Under the pieces are notes generated by a model. It searched no databases. It saw nothing but the letters and a program-made list of their open reading frames with translations, and was not told the origin of the DNA. From Plantago elongata (Eukaryota > Streptophyta > Magnoliopsida > Lamiales > Plantaginaceae), in NCBI GenBank assembly GCA_036897095.1, contig JAYMSP010001977.1, positions 1 through 27,269 of the forward strand: a stretch of DNA of 27,269 bases. Direction: 5' to 3'. A program made the position numbers and the translations under genes. Positions 1-13,100 of this stretch are shown here, one piece after another (positions within the stretch are counted from its first letter, which is position 1; every line of letters begins with the position of its first letter).

Positions 1-339
1 ACACACTGAACACCAAAACATTGTAAAAACCTGAGGAAACAAAATGAAGCAGACTTCCAAGCCAATTAGCGAAAATAACAAAACAAATGAAGTTAACATT
101 AGAGCTGAATGAATGAGGAGCAGATTGATTATGTAATCAAACAAATTAAAAAGAACATAAATTAAATTCGATAGGAGATTTAGGAAATGGAAAATGAGAA
201 GAGACCTGCAATCATGACGAAGATTGCGGACCAAAAGGCTGGTGGGGAGATCCTTAGAATAGCGGCGCATGGGGCTGGGGCTACGGTGGCGCCGCCTGTA
301 ACTGATCGGAGATGGACTTCTGCTGTATCTTCTACCCAT
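1..339 (-). CDS. SC35-like SR splicing factor (SCL28-like), first coding exon only; partial
   Basis: The coding exon is 206-339. The start codon is the complement of 337-339 and the donor follows base 206. It encodes 44 residues plus two bases. Residues 1-28 are an arginine/serine-rich head with RSPSP motifs, and the exon then enters an RRM at LPTSLLVRNLRHDC, where SLLVRNL is the RNP2 strand. Plant SCL-type SR proteins have exactly this layout: a short N-terminal RS extension, then one RRM, then a C-terminal RS domain. Such proteins bind pre-mRNA and recruit spliceosome components in nuclear speckles. The DLPTSLLVRNLRHDC wording is closest, from memory, to SCL28. Intron 1 runs from 205 past base 1; I find no second RRM exon in the remaining 204 bases, so the rest of the gene lies off the left edge. 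The donor (GTCTCT) is weak, which is common in SR genes with regulated splicing. Confidence 0.85.
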   Translation of the reverse strand, partial: MGRRYSRSPSPISYRRRHRSPSPMRRYSKDLPTSLLVRNLRHDCRSLLIFHFLNLLSNLIYVLFNLFDYIINLLLIHSALMLTSFVLLFSLIGLEVCFILFPQVFTMFWCSVC

Positions 340-419
340 AGCGATCAATTCAAAGGGCTTAACCAAAAATGCGCCAGAGATGATTATGGTGTTGATCGGA
401 GTCGGAGATAGTTGATTTG

Positions 420-427
420 TTTATATA
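420..427 (-). promoter_or_regulatory. Probable TATA box of the SCL28-like gene
   Basis: On the minus strand this reads TATATAAA, about 80 bp upstream of the start codon at 339. A start of transcription near 390-397 would leave a 5' UTR of about 50-60 bases. Placement and sequence fit; there is no direct evidence of use. Confidence 0.45.
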
Positions 428-449
428 TCTCTAGGATTTGTTCCATTCT

Positions 450-2100
450 CCAGAACCTTCTCTGCACTTGGGCTTCGCTTTCTTCGCACATATTCTTTCT
501 TTTCACGGACCCAAGTACCCAACCCAACTACTTTGGGCCACACTTGTCAAGATAAAAACCATGTTAGTTGGAAAATTCGCCCCAAGGCTCAATTTTACCA
601 AAAACTTGAAAAAAAGTTTAGCTACTTTTTTTTTTTTTTTTTTCTAAATAGCGTCCAATTTTACCCTAAAAATGTATGATACAGTGTAAATATTATATCA
701 TGCAGTGCACATGGCATTTAATATGACGATATACGATATTTTATTGAATCTAGAGTGCACATGATACATAGATCGTTTTTTAAAATGTTATTTCTAAATA
801 TATCTTGGTCGATGTTTCCTATATTAGTTTTTATCACAGGTCGGTAATCATGTCAATATTGGGGCCTTTAAGGCGACATCAATACTTATGGCTTATTCAA
901 CACATATTTTATTAGTATGGTATTGTCGGCCTTAAACCTGAACACACAATTTTTTTATAGATCACTCAAAAGTCACATAACATGTAGAGTATGTACTACT
1001 TATATACAATTTACCATTCTCACTCTTAATATGTATGGGGGTGGGTATTACAATTTACCCTCTTATAATATTCTTCATTATAAACACGGTGTTACATTAA
1101 ATATGTTTCATGTGAAACGGAATAAATTACCACTAACAAAGTCATACGACTTGGATCTTGTATCCAATGAGCACCTTAAATCTGATAGGTTATACTTTAA
1201 AAAACTAAAATGATATCGTTTGAAACATAAAACTTACTCTCAACAACACCAGTTCGTCTTTCAAGTTCCTATAAAAGGTAGGTTTCTTATGAGACTTTCG
1301 AATACTTTCAATTTCACATTTTTTTCCATATATTTCAAATAGCTAGAGCAACTTTTATGAGATCGACTTTCGGGAAGATGAGATCAAATAGCTATAAACA
1401 TTACTCCTACATGTTTAAAAATACAAAAATGCAAGTATAATTTGAGATTATTATATATATGATTTTAAGTTAATGATATGATATTTGCAATTCAATATGT
1501 GACATATATTTGGTAACTACGGTGTGTCACAAGAGTTTGTTTTTTAATTATACGATGTAATATTATTTGTTAATTTTATTATGAATTTTCTTAATACATT
1601 ATTTCAATATTCCTATTATACAGACATTAAAAAAATTACAACATAAGATTAGAAAATAACCTGATCACTAGCATAGCGATAAGTTTTGACTTTTGATGCT
1701 TATACTTGTAAACAATCAGCCCATAATGCATAGTCTAACTGAAATACGTACATTACTAGCTAATAATTTGTTGTTATGAAAATAATAAAGTTAGAAGGAA
1801 AATAAACTTAGAAAGAAAATGGCTAATAAATATTATAAAAGACGGTTATTAACGATCATTTGAAAATTTATTTAAAAGTTTATAAAGAAAACTATTAATA
1901 TATTAACAAAATATTTATATCCTCTGAGTGAATTTCCTAAACCCTTAAACATAGACATAGAAATATAAGTTTCTAGTATTACAAACTATCCGCAAACAAA
2001 AACAAGTTACTAAAAATCACTCATCCAAGGACTAGCAACTTGGATATACAAAATGGATACATATACATAACGATATAACCCGTTTAACATTATTATTAAT
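450..2100. other. AT-rich intergenic stretch, no gene supported
   Basis: Sequence between the splicing-factor promoter and the repeat-rich block. It contains a T homopolymer at about 626-643. Short open frames here (for example at 917-1213) are low-complexity, lack recognisable domains and have no plausible gene structure. I see no tRNA or conserved RNA. Confidence 0.6.
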
Positions 2101-3540
2101 GTTCAAAACCTTCAACTCCAATTTTCTCTCTCTAAATTTCTCTCTCCCAACCAAAGGTTAGTAACACAGAGAAGAAACAACCGATCAAAATGTTTTCTGA
2201 TCAAAGAATCACAATTACATACATACATTGTTATATTATGCAACAAGAACGAGCGAAAACGAAGGTAATCTCTGATTTCAAACACTTTTCATTGTTTTTT
2301 TTCATGTTTTGAATGACAAAATAGCTCAAATCCATGTAGATCTGAAAAATCAAGTTTGAAAATTGTAGATCTATATCTATTCATCTACATTTCCGTGTTT
2401 TGATGGTAACTCATTTATGTTATTGTTGTTTATGTATTTACGAGGTATAATCATACTTGCATAAGGATCATATATAGTGTTTTATTCATCTGACCTCATA
2501 TATTAATTGAGATATATGTTTGTAGCAGTATATGCTATGTTCTCAAGAATATTGTCAATATTCTCAAGAATATTACATATGTTTTCATTCAAAATCGTTT
2601 TGTGCTCTGATTTTCGACATATTATTTTGAATTATGTTTTTTTATTGTATTTTCTATGTTCATAGTATATGTACTATCTTCTCACATATATATCCTATAT
2701 TCTCATCAATACCTACTACGTTTTATATGAAATGATTGCTAAGTAATGTTGTTGTTTATTCATTCACAAAGGTGATTGTATTAAGGATTTGAGGTTGCAT
2801 TGAATCCTAAGTGGTAACTAGAAGAAGGTGAATGCACCAGAAACAAAAGAAACGACGTGTGGATGACTACATATGTTTTCAGTTATAATGACTATGGTTT
2901 CAATTATAATAGATATAATTTCAGTTATAATGGCTATGTTCTTTGTTAAAATGGCAATGTTCTCTTTTATAATGACTATGTTTTATGTTATATAGACTAT
3001 GATTTCAGTTATAATGATTATGTTATCTATTATATGCATTATGATATTAGACTAATAAAAGTCTATTTTTTTATTTTCATGAATTACTATGATTTCAAAA
3101 TGAAAACACTATGATACCAATTAAAAACACTATTATTTCAAAATGAAACTTTATGAGCTCAGAAAAAACATTTATAATGTTAAAAGTAGGAGCATATATT
3201 ACATATTTTTAACAATTAACAAAACTTTGTACACTTGCAAAAAATTCATAATAAAAAAAAGGTTAGCATTTTGTTCAGGATTGTTCAAAATACAAAAAAA
3301 AAGGCATTATCTTCATCAACCTTCTTATTTTCTTACAATTTACATGCATCACTTTTGAAAAACATTATGATGTCAAAAAAAATAATATGATTTCAGACTA
3401 AATTCATATGATCTCAACTTAAAACTCTATGATATCAAATAGCAAGAGGATTTGTGAGTAGATCTGCAAGAGGATCCGCAAAAAAATGATACTGACCCGA
3501 ATCCGCAAGAGGATTCGCGAAAAACACATGTTTAATAAAT
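2100..3540. repeat. Repeat-rich AT block with degenerate minisatellite
   Basis: A CT-rich run (about 2117-2150) is followed by AT-rich DNA and a degenerate array at about 2874-3050. The array repeats a word like TTCAGTTATAATGACTATG at roughly 27-28 bp spacing, with decayed copies. At 3360-3440 further ATGATTTCA-type words recur. At 3441-3519 the word GCAAGAGGAT occurs three times, and the last copy forms a GAATCC/GGATTC inverted pair. No protein domain could be read in any frame. It is probably a decayed transposable element or satellite-like insertion of unknown class. Confidence 0.45.
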
Positions 3541-4196
3541 TATAAAATGATCATGTTTCCAGTTAAATTAATTAAAGACAGTTTCTTTTAAGACTTTGTG
3601 ATATTCTCCCCATTGACGTTTATTCATATAAAAAAAAGTACGTTTTATTGATAATATTTTTAATTAATAATATGGATCATCATCCATGTTTACGTATTTA
3701 CATTTACGACTATGTTATATAGAGGTCGTTTATCACATCTATATTTGTAAAGACGCAAGATTTATGTTATAAAGAATAGAGAGCTACTAGAGGCAGCTTT
3801 ATATTATACTTGCTTCGTGAAATTAATATTTATAGACTTTTGGAATTAAAAAAGTAAATAAAAGAAATGCAAGACGTTATACACACACCATCCAGCAAAC
3901 TAAGGAAGGAAAGATGAATATGAATCGATTTATTCCTAACCCCAATTACATTAGGGTTTTATTTCCTTTTTCAGAGCTTTCCTTTAAGTTTATTCCCACC
4001 TCCAATTGGTAATGAGATGATGTGTTTCTCTATACATACGTCCTTACTCCTTAAACTGTTAAACACTTTTTCTGTTTAACGCACGGTATCACGATCAAGA
4101 GCTAATTTAATCCAGGTATTTATTTATTTTCCCTTCTGTAATAGCAGTGTTTATTGATTAATCAAATTCTACATGTATGAACTATTCAATTCAATT

Positions 4197-4753
4197 CTCT
4201 GAGTATTTTATCATCTCAATTCTCAACATTGTTACTGTAAAATCCCCAGAAAATTATCTTACTTTTATTATTACTGTAATTAATTTAATATTATGTATTT
4301 TCTTAAAAGTATTTTTTTTAAGTATAATTCTACAAGTAGTAGGAAAGGGTGATTACCTTATTTAGATTTTCCCCCAATCTATTTAAGTTAACCCTGAAAC
4401 CTAATCGTCATTTATATTCTACTCTCTGCCGTACGTCTAGAACTTTACATTAATCTGAGACTACTGCTTCTGTTCAAGGTCAGTTGATCGATTTTGTTGG
4501 TTGATGTTGTTCGAATGTTGCATGTTCTCATTGTTTATTTTCTGAACGAATCAAGACGAATTTTATCACAATAAGCTAGGTTAAACTTTTCTTTATAGAC
4601 CGTATCCATTCTTGTTATTGAATTACTACTTCCAGATTCTATATCTTAATGTTTGAGTACTCAATTTCTCTCCCCAATTGTTTTTGTGTTGCTGTAGCCG
4701 TATAGAAACAGTTTCTCTGAGTTTTTTAATCATCTCAATTCTCAACATTGGTA
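4197..4753. repeat. Dispersed duplicate of about 40 bp upstream of the CCCH gene
   Basis: The segment at 4197-4235 recurs at 4713-4753 in the same orientation with few changes. Both contain CATCTCAATTCTCAACATTG. The second copy lies inside the inferred 5' UTR intron of the zinc-finger gene. Confidence 0.7.
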
Positions 4754-4821
4754 CACATGAACTATATTAGGGTTTTCCTGATGTGTATATGAATTGATGT
4801 GGAATTGTTTTTAATTTTCAG
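4479..4821 (+). other. Inferred 5' UTR intron of the CCCH gene
   Basis: A donor context CAAG|GTCAGT at 4478/4479 and an acceptor TTTTCAG ending at 4821 bracket a T-rich stretch. The acceptor lies only 9 bases before the start codon at 4831, so the leader is probably spliced just ahead of translation. The acceptor is convincing; the donor is the best of several and could be wrong. RNA reads would settle it. Confidence 0.5.
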
Positions 4822-4830
4822 GAAAAAAGT

Positions 4831-6063
4831 ATGAGTTATAATTCTGGTTCACCATCAGCAGCACAGCCTTTTCATGGTGGTTTTCCTCGTCCGATGCAAA
4901 GAGAATATGATGATTATCCTTACAAGCGCCAAAGAACCTCTGAGAACCCGATAGTGAACTCTCCACATCTCCCGGTAAATAGGGGTCCTGGCCCTGGCCA
5001 TATGTTCTATAAGACTCGGATTTGTGCCCCGTTCATGCAAGGCACATGTCAGAATGGGAGTACTTGTTCCTTTGCTCATGGCCCTCACGATTTAAGAAAG
5101 CCCCCACCAGATTGGCAAGAGCGTGTTCGCGAGAAGGAGACTAATGTCATTGGGGATGATCATCGCCACCCTAGGATGAAGATATGTAAAAGGTTTTATA
5201 ATGGAGAAGATTGTCCGTATGGAGACCGATGCAGCTTTGTTCATGAGCATCCTAATACTCATAGGGTTGAGGGTCATGTTCCGGGTAGGAGAGAAAGTTC
5301 TGTTGTAGGGTTTGGAAACACGAGATTTGAGGGTGACAAGCTTGGTAGGCGAGAAACTACCTTTATCAGCATTGGAACGACTGAGAATGCAAGGAGTGGT
5401 GGTGACGATGGCGATCAACAAAAAATGGCTTATTGGAAAACAAAATTATGTGTTAAATGGGAAATTGGACAATGCACGTATGGCGACAGGTGTCACTATG
5501 CTCATGGAGTGTCAGGTACGTACATTTTAATTTACTACGCCGTAAGTATTTATATTTTGCAGTTATTCAGTTAACGTGCATTTTGGGTGGGTTAGTTAGT
5601 TAGATCGATCATGATTCTTGCACAATACAAGCATTTATGTTTTGCAGTTATTCAGTTAACGTGCATTTTAGGTTGTTAGTTAATTAGACCATGGGTGCTA
5701 CCTTAAAACCACTCAATATAGTAGTTGTGGACCCACAATTATATTATATTATGTATTTTGATATGGTGGTGATGTTTATTCCGTTCAAATTCACAATTGT
5801 GACTAATACTTTGTTGTGCAGATTTGAAGGGCTTTGATGCACGTGTTGAGGTTGCACCACCACTACCACCACAACAATCGTATTTTGTACCTGTGTCGAT
5901 GAATCCTCTCTCAAGTGTTACGCCTAACATTCCTTCGGCCAACTTGGCAAGTGTTGTTGGTGATGGAAGGGAGAAGAAAAAATTGCAGTGGAAAGTGGGG
6001 AAAAAGATCAACCGGATCTATGGAGATTGGCTCGATGATGAATCACCTCCTCGTTACTCATAA
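4831..6063 (+). CDS. Triple CCCH zinc-finger protein (C3H39/C3H12-like), two coding exons
   Basis: Exons 4831-5515 and 5822-6063 join in phase 1 to give 308 residues. Donor is CAG|GTACGT and acceptor is TTGTGCAG. Three C-x7/8-C-x5-C-x3-H fingers are visible: C65 to H83 (spacing 7-5-3), C119 to H138 (8-5-3) and C207 to H225 (7-5-3), each preceded by a K/R-T/I-[KR]-[IL]-C type lead-in. A basic YKRQR at 31-35 may be a nuclear localisation signal. The tail after finger 3 is proline-rich and then basic, ending IYGDWLDDESPPRYS. CCCH fingers of this spacing bind single-stranded RNA, and plant family members act in RNA metabolism and stress or developmental regulation. The overall layout resembles Arabidopsis C3H39 and rice C3H12, from memory. 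If the intron is retained, the frame ends at 5574, just after finger 3, which would remove the C-terminal tail. Confidence 0.88.
5545..5688 (+). repeat. Partial tandem duplication inside the CCCH gene intron
   Basis: A block of about 60 bp at 5545-5604 recurs at 5630-5688, an offset of 85 bp. The shared core includes TTTTGCAGTTATTCAG. Each copy therefore carries an acceptor-like TTTTGCAG (ending at 5562 and 5647) upstream of the inferred true acceptor at 5821. Confidence 0.8.
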
Positions 6064-6344
6064 ATGAATAAGACTAGTTATCATCTTCATCTTCATCTTC
6101 ATTCTTGATGTGGGAGTATGTAAGACATGGCGGTAATTAATCTGTATCGAACACAAGTTGCTCATGTGTGTTGTTATACATTACAATTATAGATATTGGC
6201 AGGAACATGTAGATTCAAAACAATCAAATACCATTCTGTTCTGCAAATGGATTACATAAAATTTTGATTATTTGTGCATTTGTTTTCAAGATTGTTTTTC
6301 TGTTTCTAGTTTTATTATCCTGGACTATTGAGTATTATATCTTT

Positions 6345-6590
6345 TTTGTCACATCAAACTTTATACATTAAAGTTGGTACGTAATTTATATAAATTAAAT
6401 TAATAATAAAAAATAAATAAAGTGAAAAAGTAATTTTCGTTGTAAAATATGTAATTTTTATGTAAAATTGAAAGTGTTTATTATTTATTAGTGGCGGGAT
6501 AACTTCTTTTTTTAATAATATATGAAATTTTGATGGAACGGCTAAAAATGACAAATGTATAAAATTTATTTGGACTGAGGGAGTATACCG
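6345..6590. mobile_element. Degraded Stowaway-like MITE
   Basis: The right end reads, on the minus strand, TATACTCCCTCAGTCCAAAT, a Stowaway-type terminus with a TA target. The left side at about 6345-6370 carries a decayed inverted match (CAAACTTTATACATT against AAATTTTATACATTTG near the right end). The interior is very AT-rich. The left terminus itself is not intact, so the boundaries are approximate. Confidence 0.5.
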
Positions 6591-7180
6591 TAATAAATAA
6601 TTAAGATAAGTAATTCTTTTAAATACAATAAATGATTCATTTTAAAATATTTAACTTGTAACTTCGTGATGTATTAACTTACCACTAGACAACTAACGCT
6701 CTAACATTAACAAGATAATTATTTTTAATAATGTATTTAATTTTTCCCATAGCCGCTAGATAGTCAACTGAAAACAAAGAATCATTTTTCTATATGATAG
6801 AAAAGTCCAGACTATTTCTGACACTAACACAACAAATAAAGATACAGTTAAAATCATACTTTTTCACTACTTTGAAAAATCTTTGGGTACATAACAACCT
6901 CAAGTCCAAATATAAAATTAAGTATTTGATATCAATCATTACATGACGATTTATTCAAGAATCAGATAACACAATTCTATCCAAAAAAAAACAAAAAATA
7001 AACACAACACTACACTGTTCATGAAAACGACGGAATAAAATACAAATTGAAGAAAAAAATTGAGTATATATATTCTATATGTAGTTTGAAACAAGCTTGT
7101 GAATTTTCCAGGTGTGGGTGTAATGGTGAAGTTAGACTAAAAAAGGCACTGAAAGCTCGAAGACGGATATAAGCATTGGC
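6591..7180. other. Intergenic space between two convergent genes
   Basis: AT-rich DNA separating the 3' end of the CCCH gene (plus strand) from the 3' end of the folate gene (minus strand). The part nearest 7181 is presumably the 3' UTR of the folate gene. No further gene seen. Confidence 0.55.
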
Positions 7181-10100
7181 TCATCTCCGCAGTACCTTCA
7201 AAACATCTCCTACCAGATGTAATGATCCTGTTACGAGTACCTGCAAATTCAGAAGACGTGTGCATTGGGCATTTAAGTAGCTGAACCAAGTAAAGGCAGA
7301 CAGTAACTAGGTATCATTAGAGCTGCAAGGACATCAATCTTTATACCTGAATTCTAAAGGAAGGGTTTTCCCTGACATAATCTCTCAGCCAATTAATTGT
7401 CAATGGTAGTGAAGAAACGACTGCACTGCAAGCAAACTGTCCTTTGTTTGGACAACATTTGGATGCATCCTCATGGATGAATCGCTGAGGTGAAAGAATA
7501 CCTTCTGGAATTTCCATCTCCAAATTCTTGCAAGGGACATCTGCATTGGCAAACAAGCAGATGTATGAGCACTGGAGAATTTTAACTTTAGAAGCACGGA
7601 CCCAGAAATTTCTTCACTCTCCAGGGCTTCCTCACATTCCAGAGGTGAGATTATGACAAAGAAACACAGAATGCCATATATATAAAGGCAAATGATAATG
7701 CCAGAGCGAAAATGATAATGCCAGAGCAAAAAGTGTTATAAGTGTCAAAAATAATTCACTTCATTTGGCAATAAGAGTTTTGCTCTGGATGAAACAAGAA
7801 CCATATGTAAATCATGCTTCATTTAACGTCCTTCTTCTCTTTTTACTTCTATTAAATGAAATACTCGTATGATTACCAAAGGAATCAACATTGCATCATT
7901 GTACAATTCTCTAAATTCCTCATAATGAACATCTCCAATTGTGTCTCTTATATAACAGTAAAACATGAACCCTTTAATACTGCCCCTATATTCAGACACC
8001 CTGCATTCATTATCAGCAGGTATCCATTAGTTTCTAGAAGTTATGGATATTCCCCTTTTATCTTAAAAAACTGTCCTCAATCACCTCGAAAATAAAACCT
8101 GTGAAATGTTGAATGCAGGGCCATGCTATAAACATTTCATTTATATGCAGGGGTATTGATCCCATAAAAAAACAAAGTAGAACAGAAACTAGGTGTATAC
8201 AGTTTCAGAAGTCGCATATCTCTATAGCTGCAATTAGAATGCTCCAACCGTCAAGATCCATCATAATAAGTACACGGATTAACCACCATCAAATATACCG
8301 TCCATTCTCCTAGCTGATTTAGTTACCTTTCAATTAAATGAGTATTTCCATCCTCAATGTTATCACATGTAAGTGCAGTAGTTAAACCATATACTTTCTC
8401 GAAGAGTGTTATGATATTCAAGAAAACCAAACATGCTGGGATATATATTTTGGGTGGGTAGAACAGAAGGACGAGTATAGAGATGTTGTGACTAAATGAG
8501 CAGGCCATGCTGGTTTGAAATATTTAAAATCATTACCTCTCCCATGAAAGATCTTCTCCCATATTCTCTGGAGGTTAAACTGCCATGTCAAATCCTTGGA
8601 AGGAACATTAAGAGGGATGGCTGAAGAACCAGAGGTGACCTTGCTGTATGTCGAGACGCTCGGAACAAAAATTGCTTTTGAGAAATGAGTACCTGAAATC
8701 ACAAAAAGGAACAGGACAAGTCAATATGATTCAAGAAAACAGCTTCACCAATGTTTATCAAATAAACATTTTTTCTGTAGTTACAGAGCAAACAAGATCA
8801 GAAGCTGCAAAAGTATATTAATCTATTCAAGTAAACAGGGAGTATCGTTATTTTCCAAAAAACCCTCCCTTATATGTGAATTTATATATTTGTTAAAAGG
8901 CCTTTGGGTTCCAGGTACCAAGATCTCCCATATGCAAAACATCCAGATGCTAAACTAGCTAAAAAGAGTTCAATTGCGAATTGGCAATGGCTTACATCAT
9001 GAGAAGATATACTAATGCAGAGGGTAAGTTTGTATAATACCTGAAGAAGCGCATGTATCTACGAGAGTCGGAAGAAGAGTTTCGGGATCTCTCACATCCA
9101 TACAGTTAAATAAGAGAATCTGCAGATTAACAATACTGCATCTAAGAATTGATATGGATCAGAGGGTGAAGTATGTATGAAGTACTAACACTCAATGTAA
9201 GACCGGCCCGGAAAAAAAAAATCATATAGGGTGTTTCCAGCATGCTTAGATAAGCTACTTAAGCAGCTTAAGGAGAAGTTTCTGTCTTATCATGATTATA
9301 GACAGTGAACAGGAGCCAATGAGCTCTAGTTGCAAATACTAAAGCTGCTTTTATGACAGCAAAAGCCCATAAGCTGCTTAAATAAGTTCTCACAAGCACA
9401 CATGATAACTGAATTTATTAAACACCACACCTGCTTCGAAATTTTTCCTGCGTCAGATTTTCTTGGGTGTGCATTACCATTACTCCAAGCATTACCAGAA
9501 GTTTGAAGCTTTGAAGAGAATGCTGGCTTTGCAAATGGATGCTGGCCCTCTTTTACAGCGCCAGAGAACCACCTGGCGCAAGCTTCCATGCTTTCGGGAC
9601 TATGAGCCCCGTCCAAGTAGAAGATTAGGTCCCCCGAAGAACATCCATTCAATCGAGTTGCAGCAGAAGATAAGAAAGTAGAATCATCAACAATCTGAGC
9701 CCTTCCAGAGAGACGTGCTGTTGAGAGTCCCCTTAAAAATGGTTCTGGCAAATTATCTTCCAGGTCAGCCTAGTTTATTTTCCAGAACATGACAAGGAAA
9801 GAATAAGCGAAAACACGAGTCAAATACAGAGGACAAAATGCCACACCATTACTTTGACACAATTATAATGCAATTTCAGATGTAGCATAATTAATCCGAA
9901 GCATTCTGAACCCAGGCGAAAATCAAATACCGATAATAACAAGCCACCATCATTTCCCAATCAATTTCATGATGAAGACAGCCATCAAGGGAAAGCATAA
10001 GAATTATTATTAGCTGAATCATCAATTACACGCTTATTCTTGGCCCACTTTATTATAATTTTTACCTTAAATCCATTGTTTTAACTTATAAGCACAAAAT

Positions 10101-13100
10101 ATTCAGGAACACGATGTGAAACATGTTAATCAATTTTCATCAAAATGTACCCCTTTCTGTTTTTAACAAGTAATAAATATTCCACATAGATATGTTGGCA
10201 AACTTGCAAAAGGTAATGCATTATTGACGAACTTTAACAAAAGTGTGGAGTTCACTTACCTTCTGGAACAGCTTTTCCCAATGCCCTGTAGCCTGAAGCC
10301 AACTTTTACATAGGGCAACAGCAAGGCCAGCATTAGTGAATTGGTGATCACCAGACAAGCTCAAGTGTCCATTAAATTTTCCAGGATCAAGAGGAGCAAC
10401 AACTTTCAGACTGACCTGCAGTAAGTACCATATGAGACAGAGAAACTATTATAAGAACTTGACATGTATGTTTCACTTAATCATGTCCAATAAGCTGATA
10501 ACTTCCTCCGCCCCACACCAAAAGTCCCATTTGGTTTTAAGCATGGAAATTAAGGTACAAGGAAAAACTTGAATAAAGTGGATTTGTAGCATGTGACCCC
10601 TAATGTTTGAGTGCATATGATGGATTTGCAATTTCTCAGAAATTGAAACGGACAGTTATAGCGAGACAGATATAAATGATATGGGGACATTTGGTGTCAG
10701 ACTACATGTAACACCTTATGAGTTTTCTGGATCTCACACGTTTCCACTATATTACATTTCATATCGTGTATGCTGGAAGATAAGCAAGTATAGACAGAGA
10801 AATAAATAAATAAATAAAATTATTGATACTTCCAACATGACATTCCAAATATAAATTGGAGCCATGCCCTGTCAGTATATTTACAGGCAGCAAATTTACT
10901 ATGATCTTTCTCAATAAAAAACCTGTCAGTATCATATTTAGGTTATTCACTGTGGTAACGGTGTACAGGGACGAATATGAAAATGTTGGCGACAAAAATA
11001 TTTAGAACCAAAACCAAACCGAAAAATATTTTGGTTTGGTTAAATTCAGTAAATTTGAAATTTTACCAAAAAAAGAAGAACATTTGAAGTAAACACCTGT
11101 TTATACATCAATTACAGCATATATAGTTTCTTTCTCTAATAAGAGAATATTAAGCTAGGAAGAATAATAGAGGTTGAGGAGGTATAAATATCAAAGAGAA
11201 CTACATGAAACATTAAAATGTTGACCCCCCATTCATGCAAATTGAATATTGACTATTTTAGGCAAATGTTGTATATTTAAGTACCACTTTTACCAAATAG
11301 AAATGGTTAAATTAAGGAGAAAGTCAATATTGTTGTTGCTCGTTGTTTTGGTAATAAGTTACTGTCTGCCTGCGTGCAACGATTGGATAGTCTAGTATTG
11401 ACCATGTCGCTTGTTTACAAACTTGTTCAATTTTGGATTTGTAACTGGTCTGGATCTTTAGATCGACCTTTGTACTTATTCGCTTTGGAATATAAGTAAG
11501 TATGCTCTTGGTTCCGAAAAAGTTAAATGGCATAACACCTTATGTACAAAACTTATTGAAGTTCAGTACCTTTTGTGCCATAAATAAAATTTGAGTCTCA
11601 CTTGCATAAAAAATTTAGAAGTTGACCTTTTGTGCCAAAAATAAAATTTGAGTCTCATTTGTACAAAAATATCACAAGTTCAGTACCCTTTGTGGTAGAA
11701 AAAAGTTAAGAGTCTCCTTAGTACAAAAGTTTTCTTTTAAACTAAAAACCCAAATATTAAACCAAGACCAAACTTTTCTCTCGGTTCAGGTTTTCAGAAT
11801 ATTTTAACGCCCCTAGTCATATTATAAGGTCCATGTAGAGCTATATAAGACTGATATTTTTACATTCGACATAAAATCAAAGAGAGTGTGGCTGAATAGC
11901 AACTAACAAGTACGGCAGAAGTCAGCAAAAATTTGACATTATAGATATTACTCACGAGTCCTGCCATCTCAGACCGAATGTAACATTCCAGGGAGATAAA
12001 TGCTTCAAGTAAAAGTAGTGGAAATAAAGAGAAATGGTAGTATGTGGACCAGAATGTGTGGTGCACATTGGTGTACAATTTACTACAAATGAAAACCTGA
12101 CATTTGTATTGGGGCAGATACAAATGGAATATGTGACATTGGTCTAGGGCAGAGGGAGTAGATGATAAGTGACGTGACATAGTTATTTTAGAACCTTAGT
12201 TGATTCAACTTGTGCTTGGTTCATGCCGAGGGAGTGGATAGATGACCATAGACAAATTAAAGACGTGAAGGGAAAAAGAAACAGACAAATAAAAATATAT
12301 ATATATAAAGTAGATGCACTTGACACAACTGTGTTTAATATTTTGGTTATGCAGAAAACTTACATTGAAGATGAGGCCAGTTGGTAAATCACATGATGAC
12401 ACATGGTTTGATTTTTGCATGTTGCGAGCTCAACAGAAAATATAATTGATAACTCAAAAGCAGTTAGGGAGATATTTTTTTGTTTTCTGCATTACTTGAC
12501 CTATCATATATACAAGTCTGGAGAACTCAAAGTACTAACTCCAAACAAATCAGAAAAATATAACAGAGCCATGACAAGTATAAATAACTAGCATAAACTA
12601 AAAGGCTGAGACAAGCTTGGTATAGGAAATGCTTGTTTTACCGTCAAATCATTGGCCCTCTCCTGAAGAGCATTCATCGCTTCAGGTAATTGTGGTACAG
12701 TGAATGCAGGAACTTGAGGCTTCAGTAACAAAGAATAATGACACATTTCAGAAAACTATTGAAAATCGTAACTGCAAATTCTCATGTAAAAAAGAACTCT
12801 ACCATCAATGATCAGTATAAGCAGGAAAGAAGTACACTTTCTTTTGTACCCATGGAAAAAGGTATGTACCTTGAAGATTCCAGCTTTGTGAGAAGCAATC
12901 TGCCCAAGAGTGTTTCCTGCATATTGTGGTAGAAGCTCCAAATTTTAGTTTACTATCATAATAAACACATAAGAAAAGGAAAAGAAAATAAAAAAAAGTG
13001 CATGGGAAATTAATTTTTTTGTAGCACTGGCAAAACCTATACTAGAAATCACTGTATATGAAGTGGATAACACGCACCTAATGTTTCCATGTGATCCATG

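Noticed and set aside
187..411. Plus-strand open frame of 74 codons
   Set aside because: It is the shadow of the splicing-factor first exon on the minus strand, which reads RS-rich sequence into an RRM and ends at a donor.
917..1213. Plus-strand open frame of 98 codons
   Set aside because: Low-complexity, AT-driven composition with no domain or gene structure around it.
2533..2580. TTCTCAAGAATATT repeats as a heat-shock element
   Set aside because: Spacing between the TTC and GAA words is four bases, not the two required, and no gene promoter lies close by.
5092..5421. Minus-strand open frame of 109 codons
   Set aside because: Antisense shadow of the CCCH zinc-finger exon.
7400..7729. Minus-strand open frame of 109 codons
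   Set aside because: Out of frame with the folate exon 7540-7347, which continues the conserved C-terminus.
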